From Alteromonas hispanica (lineage in GTDB: Bacteria > Pseudomonadota > Gammaproteobacteria > Enterobacterales > Alteromonadaceae), in contig NZ_JAAAWP010000009.1 in NCBI RefSeq assembly GCF_010500915.1, forward strand, positions 99,176 through 163,175: a DNA stretch of 64,000 nt. The letters are read 5' to 3'. The position numbers were made by a program, and so were the translations under genes. The stretch's first letter is position 1; each line of letters begins with the position of its first letter. The notes under the pieces are model-generated. The model was not told the origin of the DNA. It saw only the letters and a program-made list of their open reading frames with translations, and ran no database searches. Positions 55,297 through 63,946 of the stretch are shown one piece after another.

Positions 55297-56463
55297 ATGA
55301 CAATCAATCGCTCTAGACGCCTGTTTTTAGGGGGCAGTGCTGCAGCTACCGCGATGGGCGCTAGCGGTATTGTTACCACATTGGGAGCTCAAGCAGCTTC
55401 AAGCTCTTCTCAGCACCTTTATGGCCCAAAACCTGGGGTAGCAAAACTTGATGCCAATGAAAATCCGTTTGGTCCCAGCCCATCTGCGCTTAAAGCAATA
55501 TCTGAGGCTGCGTCTCAAGGGGGTGCATACTATGCCTACCCTGCCGCTATGCGCTTAATTGATATGATTGCTGAGCGTCATAGTATTGATAAGAAAAATA
55601 TTTCACTTAGCGCAGGGTCTAGCCCGATACTTTCTTATACAGCATTAGCGGCTTGTGACAAGGGTAAAATTCTTGGGCCTGATCTATTTTGGGATACCAC
55701 GTCTAGAGCACCAGAGAAACAAGGGGGACCTGAGATTATACGTGTCCCGAATACCGCTTCACTAGACATAGACCTAGAAGCAATTTATAGCGCAATAGAC
55801 GACACGATTAGTATGGTGCATATATGCAACCCCAATAATCCAACAGGGAAAATTCTCGAACCTTCCGCGCTTCGCGAGTTCTGTATTAAGGCATCAAAGA
55901 AAACCTTGGTACTGGTTGATGAAGCTTATAACGAACTTACTGATGCACCGCCAAAACACACAATGATTCCTCTTGTAAAAGCAGGACACAATATAGTGGT
56001 AGCACGTACATTCTCAAAGATTTATGGTCTTGCCGGTATGAGAGTTGGCTACCTTATTGCCTCAGAACAAAATACCGAATGGATTAACAAGTACGGTATG
56101 GGCAATTACACGCTTAACCAAGCTGGCTTAGCAGCAGCTATAGCGAGCTACAACGATGATGCATTTTTAAGCTTTTCAAAAGAAAAAATTCTTGAAGGAA
56201 GAGGCATGGTCATGGACGCAGTTAAAGCTAATGGTTTGACAGCGCTACCATCAAGTACTAACTTTGTGTTTGTGAATTTGGGAGATGGAAACGCGGAGTA
56301 TTTTCGCCAGGCCATGGCTGAGCAAAATGTTTTAATTCGCGGCATTTATCGAACGTATACCAATTGGTCTAGAGTAAGTATGGGTAAAATTGCTGACGTT
56401 AAGCGCTATGTAGACGCTATACCATCCTCTATCGAAAAGATGTACAAACTACAAAACAGCTAA
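55297..56463 (+). CDS. Tat-exported PLP-dependent aminotransferase (class I/II, HisC-like)
   Basis: 388 residues. The N-terminus NRSRRLFLGG carries a twin-arginine motif (Arg7-Arg8) followed by a hydrophobic stretch and AQAA, a Tat signal peptide. The mature part is a fold-type I aminotransferase of the histidinol-phosphate type: LDANENPFGPSP, CNPNNPTG, LVDEAYNEL and the PLP lysine Lys241 in TFSKIYGLAGMRVGY. Folded export is expected for a cofactor enzyme; an aminotransferase in the periplasm is uncommon. It sits behind a TauE/SafE permease, so the substrate may be an amino acid or amino-sulfonate metabolised outside the cytoplasm (inference). A terminator follows. Confidence 0.9.
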   Translation: MTINRSRRLFLGGSAAATAMGASGIVTTLGAQAASSSSQHLYGPKPGVAKLDANENPFGPSPSALKAISEAASQGGAYYAYPAAMRLIDMIAERHSIDKKNISLSAGSSPILSYTALAACDKGKILGPDLFWDTTSRAPEKQGGPEIIRVPNTASLDIDLEAIYSAIDDTISMVHICNPNNPTGKILEPSALREFCIKASKKTLVLVDEAYNELTDAPPKHTMIPLVKAGHNIVVARTFSKIYGLAGMRVGYLIASEQNTEWINKYGMGNYTLNQAGLAAAIASYNDDAFLSFSKEKILEGRGMVMDAVKANGLTALPSSTNFVFVNLGDGNAEYFRQAMAEQNVLIRGIYRTYTNWSRVSMGKIADVKRYVDAIPSSIEKMYKLQNS

Positions 56464-56504
56464 TTAACGTCGTCCAAGCTTATAATAGTCTTTATGTTCA
56501 CCGC

Positions 56505-56540
56505 TGCGCCTGTTCAATAGGCGCACTGTTTTGTTATTTT
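56505..56540 (+). terminator. Intrinsic terminator after the Tat aminotransferase
   Basis: Stem TGCGCCT / AGGCGCA (56505-56511, 56519-56525), 7-nt loop, then CTGTTTTGTTATTTT. Confidence 0.85.
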
Positions 56541-56737
56541 CAGTTGCTCCATCCCACATTCTTTCATTTTTAGACTTAAAGTATAATACGCACAAAAGTC
56601 ACTTCTGCCATATAATTGAAACATGAGAGAGAACTGCACACTGTGAAACTTTTTTATATAGATTGTTGCAGTAACGCTAATCTTGCACATACTTTACTAC
56701 TGGGCAAACACGATAATGCCATCTAGGAGACTTTTTA

Positions 56738-57103
56738 ATGTCGATATCTGTTTTAGTTGCTGATGACTCTAAGCTGTCAAGACGCAGTGTGATTCGTGCA
56801 TTACCAGAAGATTTAGAATATGCCATCTGCGAAGCCACAAATGGCAAAGAAGCAATTGAACTACTTTCTGATACATCCTTTGACTTGGTTTTGCTCGACC
56901 TGACTATGCCGGAAGTTGACGGCGTAGGCGTATTAGAATACTTAAGCGACAAAGCTGATGCACCCAACGTTATCGTTATTAGCGCTGACTTTCAGCCAGA
57001 AAAGCAAAAAATCGTTACCTCTCTAGGCGCAAAGCGCTTTTTAAGAAAACCTTTAGACAAAGAAGAGCTCGCTATGGCGATGTTCGAATTGGGGTACTTA
57101 TGA
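56738..57103 (+). CDS. Single-domain response regulator (CheY-like)
   Basis: 121 residues, a receiver domain only. Acidic pocket Asp9-Asp10, phosphoacceptor Asp54 in LLDLTMP, the conserved Ser/Thr position in VISAD and Lys in RFLRKP. There is no output domain, so it signals by protein contact. The ATG is about seven bases after GGAGA. Its stop overlaps the CheC-like gene by 4 bp. With that phosphatase and a histidine kinase it makes one phosphorelay operon. Confidence 0.92.
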   Translation: MSISVLVADDSKLSRRSVIRALPEDLEYAICEATNGKEAIELLSDTSFDLVLLDLTMPEVDGVGVLEYLSDKADAPNVIVISADFQPEKQKIVTSLGAKRFLRKPLDKEELAMAMFELGYL

Positions 57104-57684
57104 GTATTGTGTTACCACTTGACGAAGATCAAAGAGACGCACTCCAAGAACTTCTTAATATATCTATGGGACAGGCGGCCAATTCGCTAGCACAACTGAT
57201 TGAAACAAAAATTGATATTTCAATTCCCAAGATTTCAACGGTTACGCCAAATGAACTTTATAGCTTGCTGTTTGAAACAACAGACTCTTTTTATACTCGT
57301 CAGTCCTTTTTAGGGGATATACATGGCGAGGTTATGTCGGTGCTATCGCAGTCGGGATTAGCAGAGGTAGCGAAGCTAATGGACTACGACGAGCCTCTTG
57401 ATAAAGAAGATGTGCAAGAAATTATTCTTGAGCTTTGTAATATACTGGCCGGCGCTTGTTTATCAGGTCTTTCTGACCAGCTAGAGTTAACTACCAATTT
57501 AAATATGCCAACGCTATTTCAACCTGAAAAGTCTAATTTTAGCGACTTGCAATGGCAGCACACTCTGGTGATGGAGGTGCAGTTTATTATTGCGATATCA
57601 TCATTTAGCATGCGCGTTGTGTTTTGTTTAGACGATGAGTCTCTTGCCAGAATGAAAACAACATTGGATGAGCTACTAGGCTAA
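57100..57684 (+). CDS. CheC-family phosphatase-like protein
   Basis: 194 residues of CheC/CheX fold with two active-site helices: LQELLNISMGQAANSLAQL and EIILELCNILAGACLSGL. Each has the Glu-x-x-Asn pattern that in CheC removes phosphate from CheY. It lies between a CheY-like receiver and a histidine kinase, overlapping both by 4 bp and 1 bp. The simplest reading is that it resets the receiver's phosphorylation outside the main chemotaxis operon. Confidence 0.86.
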   Translation: MSIVLPLDEDQRDALQELLNISMGQAANSLAQLIETKIDISIPKISTVTPNELYSLLFETTDSFYTRQSFLGDIHGEVMSVLSQSGLAEVAKLMDYDEPLDKEDVQEIILELCNILAGACLSGLSDQLELTTNLNMPTLFQPEKSNFSDLQWQHTLVMEVQFIIAISSFSMRVVFCLDDESLARMKTTLDELLG

Positions 57685-59000
57685 TGTTCGAGCAACTCGT
57701 TAGCAAACTTCCCGTAGGTATCGGCATTGTTGACGAACAATTCAACGTGGTTTATCTAAACGACTTTTTCTTAGACAGGCTGCCCCATGAGCTACGCAAG
57801 AATTACAAAGAACAGCCGGTTACTGATCTCTTTAAGGGGCAAGGTAAGTTTTTACAAAGGCGTCTGAAATCAGTCTTTGTTCTGCAACATCCTAGCTTTA
57901 GTTACTGGGAACAGCGCCCTCACATATTTCCGTTCAAAAGTAGCCGCCCCATCACGGGCGAAGAAACTCAGATGTATCAAAATATGGAAATCATTCCCAT
58001 AAAGGATAATTCATCTGGTAGAAAGCTAGCCTGCATATTCCTTCAAGACGTCACCGCTCAGGCTAGCTACTTTAGAGCGCAGCAAAAACTGTCGCAGGCG
58101 CTGAAAAAAGAACACGCGGAACAGCGGAAGCTGATCAGAAAGTTAGACACGGCACAAAGCCAGCTTATTCAAGCTGAAAAAATGGCTTCAACGGGACAAC
58201 TCGCTGCGGGGATCGCCCACGAAATAAATAACCCAATTGGTTTTGTAACCGCAAACTTAGATACACTATCCCAGTACGCCACTCATCTTTTGTCTATTTG
58301 CGATGGCGTAGAGTCGCAAATCACACACTTTACCGAAGAGATGCAAGAACAAATACAGTCTCTCTACGATAGCAATCACTATGCATTACTAAAAGACGAC
58401 ATTACTGAGCTGATTGATGAGTCTAGCGAAGGCCTTACCCGAGTAAGAGATATTGTAGAAAACCTCAAAAACTTCTCTTTAGAAACTGCAGAAGGCTACC
58501 AAACTATTGAAGTGTGCACGGTCGCTAAACAGCTTATCACCCTGATATCTGCACAATATGCAAAACCAGAGTATAAGTTTGAGTGTGCCCATGAAAAATT
58601 AGAAGTTATTGGCGATCCTGGAACACTGAAGCAAGCCCTTATGAACGTTATGGTGAATTCTGCACAAGCGATAGAAGACAAAGGATTTATAAAACTTTCT
58701 ATTGTTGAACACGACAACGACGTTAGCTTTAAAATACTCGACAGTGGCTGTGGTATTGAGCAAAAAAATCTCAAACGAATATTCGAGCCTTTCTTTACCA
58801 CAAAACCCGAGGGGCAAGGTCAGGGACTTGGATTATCTGTTGCTTATACCGCTATAGAAAAGCACAACGGAAAAGTATCGATAAGCAGCAAAGAAGGTAA
58901 AGGGACGGTTGTTCAAATTACCATTCCCAAATATCCCGCGCAGAACGTTCAGCAAGAGGAAGACAGCGCTAGTGAGCAGCCTGAGCAGGAAAACCTATAG
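57684..59000 (+). CDS. PAS-containing sensor histidine kinase
   Basis: 438 residues without membrane helices: a PAS domain (about 5-125), a coiled-coil linker (130-165), HisKA with phosphoacceptor His179 in GQLAAGIAHEINNPIGF, and a HATPase (NVMVNSAQAI N box, DSGCGI G1 box, FFTTKPEGQGQGLGLS F and G2 boxes). It would phosphorylate the receiver encoded first in the operon. The last residues (QQEEDSASEQPEQENL) are acidic and low in complexity. Confidence 0.92.
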   Translation: MFEQLVSKLPVGIGIVDEQFNVVYLNDFFLDRLPHELRKNYKEQPVTDLFKGQGKFLQRRLKSVFVLQHPSFSYWEQRPHIFPFKSSRPITGEETQMYQNMEIIPIKDNSSGRKLACIFLQDVTAQASYFRAQQKLSQALKKEHAEQRKLIRKLDTAQSQLIQAEKMASTGQLAAGIAHEINNPIGFVTANLDTLSQYATHLLSICDGVESQITHFTEEMQEQIQSLYDSNHYALLKDDITELIDESSEGLTRVRDIVENLKNFSLETAEGYQTIEVCTVAKQLITLISAQYAKPEYKFECAHEKLEVIGDPGTLKQALMNVMVNSAQAIEDKGFIKLSIVEHDNDVSFKILDSGCGIEQKNLKRIFEPFFTTKPEGQGQGLGLSVAYTAIEKHNGKVSISSKEGKGTVVQITIPKYPAQNVQQEEDSASEQPEQENL

Positions 59001-59019
59001 CGCTTGCGCAGTTATCAAC

Positions 59020-60042
59020 TCAAACGTTTACTGTAGCGCCACAAAACTTGTAAATCCCTCTATCATCTAGCGTTCTCTTAAGCGTGTTATTAGCCACTAA
59101 GTAATTCATATGTGCGTAACACTCGGCAACGGCGAACACCATATTTCTACTCGACAGTTCTCGTTTAAACATAATGGGAAGCAAATCTGAAATTGATTGC
59201 GGCGTATGGCAAGCTTCAGTAAGTGCATCAAGGTGTTTGTGGTGATGGCTAAGTAGCTCGTCAACTCGTTCGTGAAGACCAACAAATGGCAACTTGTGAG
59301 CTGGCAATACCACTGTGTTTTCAGGAAGTGCTTTAAATGGCGGCAATGTAGTCAGGTAATCATTTAGCGTAAGCGCTTCTGGCTCAGTAGAGTATGCCCC
59401 AATATTTGGAGTAATCATGGGCAGAATATGATCTCCAGAAATCAGTACGCCTTTGTTAGCGTTATACAAACAGGCGTGCTCGGGCGAGTGCCCTCTTCCT
59501 ATCAGAACCTGCCACTGACTACTACCAAACAATAAAGTGTCATTGTGCTTCAGGCGCGTGTAACTCATTGGTATCGGCGATACAACCTGACTAAACCCCT
59601 TTCCATCCCCTTGTGTCAGTTTCTCGACAAGCTCTTTATCTAGCCCCGCTCTATTGTAGTAATCGATATCTCGTTGATTCGGCGCACCGTTTTTCCCCGC
59701 GCAAAAAGCTCTGGCGGTAAAGTATTCGGTTTGCGACATGTAAAATGGCACATTAAACTCATCAGCAATCCATCCCCCTAGGCCAACGTGGTCTGGATGA
59801 AGATGAGTGACAACAACACCGGTAATACGACCATCAATTTTTTTAAAAATTTGCTGCCACAGCTTTTTAGTTGTGGTGGTGCCAATTCCTGTGTCGACTA
59901 CCACCCAGCCGTCACCGTCTTTAATAAGATAAAGATTGATATGATCTAGCTCGAAAGGCAAAGGCATGGTTAGCCACAACACACCGTCAGCAATTTCAAA
60001 GACCTCGCCAGGCTCGGGCTGTTTGTCGGCTAGATACTGCAT
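59020..60042 (-). CDS. MBL-fold metallohydrolase (glyoxalase II-like group)
   Basis: About 340 residues with a complete metal site: THLHPDHVGLGGW, the later GRGHSPEHACLY and GDHILPMITPNI. It has extra C-terminal helices after about residue 240. It differs from the ETHE1-type proteins earlier in the window (no GTARCDFPGG), so a hydrolase or lactonase function is more likely than persulfide oxidation. A TTG at 60054 extends the frame by four codons, but ATG 60042 has GAGG six bases upstream. The substrate is unknown. Confidence 0.85.
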   Translation of the reverse strand: MQYLADKQPEPGEVFEIADGVLWLTMPLPFELDHINLYLIKDGDGWVVVDTGIGTTTTKKLWQQIFKKIDGRITGVVVTHLHPDHVGLGGWIADEFNVPFYMSQTEYFTARAFCAGKNGAPNQRDIDYYNRAGLDKELVEKLTQGDGKGFSQVVSPIPMSYTRLKHNDTLLFGSSQWQVLIGRGHSPEHACLYNANKGVLISGDHILPMITPNIGAYSTEPEALTLNDYLTTLPPFKALPENTVVLPAHKLPFVGLHERVDELLSHHHKHLDALTEACHTPQSISDLLPIMFKRELSSRNMVFAVAECYAHMNYLVANNTLKRTLDDRGIYKFCGATVNV

Positions 60043-60362
60043 GGCACACCTCAAAAGGGTTCTATTTTTTTAACCTTCGCTATTTCTATCGCGACCAAAG
60101 ACCAAAAACAAACGTATATGTCGAATAGAGATCTATAGTACTGAGTTATTAAATACCAATCCTCATAGATACTTACCCATTCAGCGAGACTTAAAATATT
60201 CGTAATCGCGGCGTGTTACCGCAAGTATGGTTGTTCTAAATCAAGGTGACACGTGGCGTGCAACAGAAAACAACAACAAAATAGCTCTTGCGGTATACTT
60301 GCGTCTCAAGAAACTCACAAGAGTCTCTCCGTTATTTTTTCCATATCGAAGAACAATGCGCT
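60043..60362. other. Intergenic region before polB with a dispersed repeat
   Basis: 320 bases. The only recognised element is the 34-bp repeat copy at 60151-60184. No LexA box (CTGT-N8-ACAG) could be found, unlike the SOS-controlled E. coli polB. Confidence 0.45.
60151..60184 (+). repeat. Dispersed intergenic repeat, copy 2
   Basis: Matches 21914-21947 at about 29 of 34 positions, in the same orientation, beginning AAATACCAATCC. Confidence 0.55.
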
Positions 60363-62846
60363 GTGATTAAAAAAGGCTATATTTTAAACAAGACAACCTT
60401 TACCGAAAATAAACAGGTATTTGTTGAACTCTGGGTTAAAACAGACGAAAAAACAGTTAGGTTAGTTTCGCCTCCACAGCAGCCAACCTGCTTTGTTGCA
60501 GATAAAAACAAAGCAAACCTCGTCAAAGCAACCACTTCATTGGCTCGTGATATTTCATTTACTTCAGCTCAGTTTAAAACACTTGAACAAGAGCCAGTAA
60601 GCACAGTGAAAGTAAAAACTGAAAGCCAGATGCACACGCTAAGAAAGATAGCAGTGGAAAACCATATTACTTTGTATGAAGCAGATATCAGAGTAGCCGA
60701 CAGATATCTTATGGAGCGTTTTGTCTATGGGGCATTGGAATATGCCGATATTAATGACGGCGATGAAATAAAAGATGCTCGAATAAGACCATCGGCTTAC
60801 CTCCCATCATTTTCATGGATAAGTATCGATATTGAGTGCGATGAAGATGAGTCGTTGTTCAGCGTTTCTATAGCAGGGAGAAACCACAACGAAGTCATTC
60901 TGGTGAGACCTCCATCGTTTAAAAATGCCTCTTTGGCTAGTGCTAATGCGCCTTACATACTCACAGTGGTTGACGATGAAAAAACGTTGCTTAATGAATT
61001 TTGCGCGCGAGTTTGTGTCATCGACCCAGACATTATATTGGGATGGAATGTAAAGCAGTTCGACTTTGCTGTGCTCTCTCGCCGAGCTACTGCAAATCGT
61101 TTAAAACTAATTCTTGGACGCCAAGGACGGGAAGCGACGGTAAGAGCGTGGGAAGACCAAACTTTAGTAAATATTCCCGGGCGATGTACTATCGATGGTA
61201 TAGAGGCATTGAAAACCATGACCTACCAATTTGAATCATTCTCGCTAGATTATGTGGCAGGTCAGCTAATAGACGAAAGGAAGCTTATAAAAGAGGGGGA
61301 TAAACTGCGGGCTATAAAAAACCTATATAACAATAACCCTCTGTCTCTAGCAGACTACAACTTTAAAGACAGTGAACTGGTAAATACTATTCAAGATAAA
61401 ACCCGTTTTATAGACTTTTTAACTCTTAGAGGCACGCTTACCGGACTTGAACTCGGTCGTCCAGGGGGGTCGGTGGCCGCGTTCCTCAACGTCTATTTAC
61501 CCAAACTTCATAGAGAACACTATGTTGCAGGGGTGCGTCCATCTAACGGAGGGCTCGCAAGCCCAGGGGGGTATGTAATGCGATCGCTTCCTGGCCTTTA
61601 TAATGACGTTTTGGTACTCGACTTTAAAAGCCTTTACCCTTCTATTATTCGCACATTTAATATTGACCCCTTAGGGCTAGCTGAGGGCTTAAAACACCCA
61701 GAAAACGCCATACCTGGCTTCAAAGGAGCAGTATTTAGTCGTACCAAACATTTCTTACCAGACATCATTAAAAACCTGTGGTTGCAGAGAGACGAGGCTA
61801 AACGACAAAAAGACGCACCTCGCTCACAAGCTATAAAGATTTTAATGAACTCTTTTTATGGCGTTCTTGGAAGTGGCGGCTGTCCTTTCTATGACCCCAG
61901 ACTTGCTAGCTCTATAACTTTGCGCGGCCATGACATCATGCAAACGACCGCAAAGTGGATAGAAGACTTAGGCTATACGGTAATTTATGGCGACACAGAC
62001 TCTACATTTGTGCATTTAAATAATAATGTTTCGCTAGGTACGCCCGCGGAAACCGGAAAAGCACTTGCCAAAATTATTAATGAGAAATGGCATGAGCTTA
62101 TTGCCAATGAGTTTGAGCTGGATTGTGAGCTTGAAATAGAGTTTGAGTCGCACTTTACTAAGTTTTTTATGCCTACTATCAGAGGCTCCTCTCAAGGCAG
62201 CAAGAAAAGGTATGCAGGTATTCGTACTTTATCAGTTGAAAATAGCCCCGAGAAAAGCTCTGAACATTGCTCTGAACATAGCCCTGAAAAAAGAAAAGAC
62301 AATAATAACGACGTTACTAATATTGAAAGCAATACTGATTCATCTAAACAAATAGAGACTAAAGCCCGGCATGAAGAGCTTGTCTTTAAAGGTTTAGAAA
62401 ACGTGCGCTCGGATTGGACTCAGTTGGCAAAAGACTTTCAATACGATCTTTATGCCAAAGTATTCAAACAACAACCTGTGAAGCAATTCATTCGAGATGT
62501 TATCGCCACTGTCAATTCAGGGTCGGTGGACCATAAACTTGTTTATAAGAAACGTTTGCGAAAACCCCTATCTTCTTACACTAAGTCTCATCCCCCCCAT
62601 GTAAAAGCGGCGATATTAGCAGATACACTGAATGCGGAACAAAATAGACCCCTTCAGTACCAGCGAAATACCACTATATCTTACGTTATTACCGTCAGTG
62701 GCGCGCAAACCAGCGACATGATTTCATCTCCTCTAGATTACAATCACTATATTGACAAACAAATTCGTCCCATTGCAGAAAGCATACTACCCTCTATAGG
62801 ACTTGATTTTAATGACATCGTTGATGATCAGATGATGCTTTTCTAG
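60363..62846 (+). CDS. polB: DNA polymerase II (family B)
   Basis: About 827 residues from GTG, aligned to E. coli PolB. Exonuclease motif SIDIECDED, then PGGYVMRSLPGLYNDVLVLDFKSLYPSIIRTF (motif A, shown in parts), KILMNSFYGVLG (motif B) and YGDTDSTFV (motif C). A repair polymerase with 3'-5' exonuclease. It carries an extra stretch of about 45 residues rich in Ser, Glu and Asn after KKRYAGIRTLS (around 62230-62370) where E. coli has only a few residues. The longest frame begins with TTG at 60288, but the E. coli alignment places the start near VIKKGYIL. Confidence 0.95.
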   Translation: MIKKGYILNKTTFTENKQVFVELWVKTDEKTVRLVSPPQQPTCFVADKNKANLVKATTSLARDISFTSAQFKTLEQEPVSTVKVKTESQMHTLRKIAVENHITLYEADIRVADRYLMERFVYGALEYADINDGDEIKDARIRPSAYLPSFSWISIDIECDEDESLFSVSIAGRNHNEVILVRPPSFKNASLASANAPYILTVVDDEKTLLNEFCARVCVIDPDIILGWNVKQFDFAVLSRRATANRLKLILGRQGREATVRAWEDQTLVNIPGRCTIDGIEALKTMTYQFESFSLDYVAGQLIDERKLIKEGDKLRAIKNLYNNNPLSLADYNFKDSELVNTIQDKTRFIDFLTLRGTLTGLELGRPGGSVAAFLNVYLPKLHREHYVAGVRPSNGGLASPGGYVMRSLPGLYNDVLVLDFKSLYPSIIRTFNIDPLGLAEGLKHPENAIPGFKGAVFSRTKHFLPDIIKNLWLQRDEAKRQKDAPRSQAIKILMNSFYGVLGSGGCPFYDPRLASSITLRGHDIMQTTAKWIEDLGYTVIYGDTDSTFVHLNNNVSLGTPAETGKALAKIINEKWHELIANEFELDCELEIEFESHFTKFFMPTIRGSSQGSKKRYAGIRTLSVENSPEKSSEHCSEHSPEKRKDNNNDVTNIESNTDSSKQIETKARHEELVFKGLENVRSDWTQLAKDFQYDLYAKVFKQQPVKQFIRDVIATVNSGSVDHKLVYKKRLRKPLSSYTKSHPPHVKAAILADTLNAEQNRPLQYQRNTTISYVITVSGAQTSDMISSPLDYNHYIDKQIRPIAESILPSIGLDFNDIVDDQMMLF

Positions 62847-63185
62847 TCTGCTCAAAAACCTACTGAATATTATAAAGTTGTTGGTATCAGGCCACTTATA
62901 GCATTGTTGTTGTCAAGGCATTGATCCAAGCGGATTGATGTAAGCGCATCGATGTAAGCGCAACTGCGTGTATTTATTTCAAAATTCGTAGCAAATTAAC
63001 CGGCCCGGCACGCATATCTTACGATCCGTCTTCTCAATTTCTTTCTTTTTGTCAGTTAGTTATACGAATGGCATAACAAATGAATAAAAGATAGTGAAAA
63101 CAAGCGTCACTTGTAACAAACGATAACAAGTGTAAAGGGCACCTGAACGCCCTGAATGGTTAAACAGCATAGAAGGAATTACGGT
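62847..63185. other. Intergenic region with 14-bp triple repeat, upstream of EF-hand gene
   Basis: 339 bases. At 62922-62963 three 14-bp units follow each other (TGATCCAAGCGGAT, TGATGTAAGCGCAT, CGATGTAAGCGCAA); the last two are nearly the same. The promoter of the EF-hand gene lies after them. Nothing else seen. Confidence 0.5.
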
Positions 63186-63866
63186 ATGAAATTTGGAAAA
63201 TTAAGCGCCATCACCAGTGCAGTCATTGTCGCCTCACTTTCAACAACAGTGTTTGCAGGTCATCATGAAGAGAAAATAACTCAAGACTTCAATTCATTAG
63301 ATAAAGACGGTAATGGCTACATTATCGGTTCAGAAGCTTCAGGTGTGTTCAACAGCAAACTAATGTCGAAAATGGATATGGACGGCGACAGTATGATTAG
63401 CCGGAAGGAGTTCAATACATTCGTTGATGTGAACCCCACCATGTTCAGCAATGAAATTATTACTGAATTACAGACTAATGGAACAAACGACGCTGTAATG
63501 ACAAAGCGTGGCCATTTAGAAACTATAACAGGTACAGACGGTGATGTTATTGCCGAGAAAAACAAGGAAATGCGAAGCGAAGAAATTCAAGACGCCAAAA
63601 TGAGAAAGCACAGTCATGGAAAAGCACTAGTTAGCGCAGACGGTGAAATGATTTCAGAGCATAACAAGGAACTACGAAGCGAACTCTCTGCTACAGCAAA
63701 CGAAAAATTTACACGCCTAGACGCTAACAGTGACGGCAAGCTAACAGAAGAAGAACTCTCTATGACTGACTCTAAAGGTGACTTTAGTGAAATAGACAAA
63801 GACGACGACCAGTACATCACACGTATGGAGTTCCGCGCCTTTTTCAAGCAAATAGAAACAGAATAA
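63186..63866 (+). CDS. Exported EF-hand calcium-binding protein
   Basis: 226 residues, signal peptide to about residue 24 (VFA-GHH). Four EF-hand loops are visible: 39-50 (DKDGNGYIIGSE), 64-75 (DMDGDSMISRKE), 179-190 (DANSDGKLTEEE) and 204-215 (DKDDDQYITRME), each 12 residues ending in Glu. Between the pairs a segment is repeated: DGDVIAEKNKEMRSE (118-132) and DGEMISEHNKELRSE (152-166). It is probably a periplasmic or surface calcium-responsive protein of unknown role. The ATG follows AAGGA; a longer frame to 63156 lacks that. Confidence 0.87.
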   Translation: MKFGKLSAITSAVIVASLSTTVFAGHHEEKITQDFNSLDKDGNGYIIGSEASGVFNSKLMSKMDMDGDSMISRKEFNTFVDVNPTMFSNEIITELQTNGTNDAVMTKRGHLETITGTDGDVIAEKNKEMRSEEIQDAKMRKHSHGKALVSADGEMISEHNKELRSELSATANEKFTRLDANSDGKLTEEELSMTDSKGDFSEIDKDDDQYITRMEFRAFFKQIETE

Positions 63867-63872
63867 AATAAA

Positions 63873-63900
63873 TGGGGGTCAGATCCTGAGGTATCCCCAC
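63873..63900. other. GGGG/CCCC hairpin at the right edge
   Basis: TGGGGGTCAGATCC ... TATCCCCA forms a stem with a partly paired interior. No T run follows. Sequences of the form GGGGTCAGATC occur beside REP-type transposase genes in other gammaproteobacteria, but no such gene is visible here. Confidence 0.3.
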
Positions 63901-63946
63901 AAATAATGACTAAAATTCAGTAAGATAAAAAATAAAGGGAACATTC

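Noticed and set aside
60043..60400. LexA/SOS box in front of DNA polymerase II
   Set aside because: No CTGT-N8-ACAG-type sequence could be found, so SOS control is not claimed.
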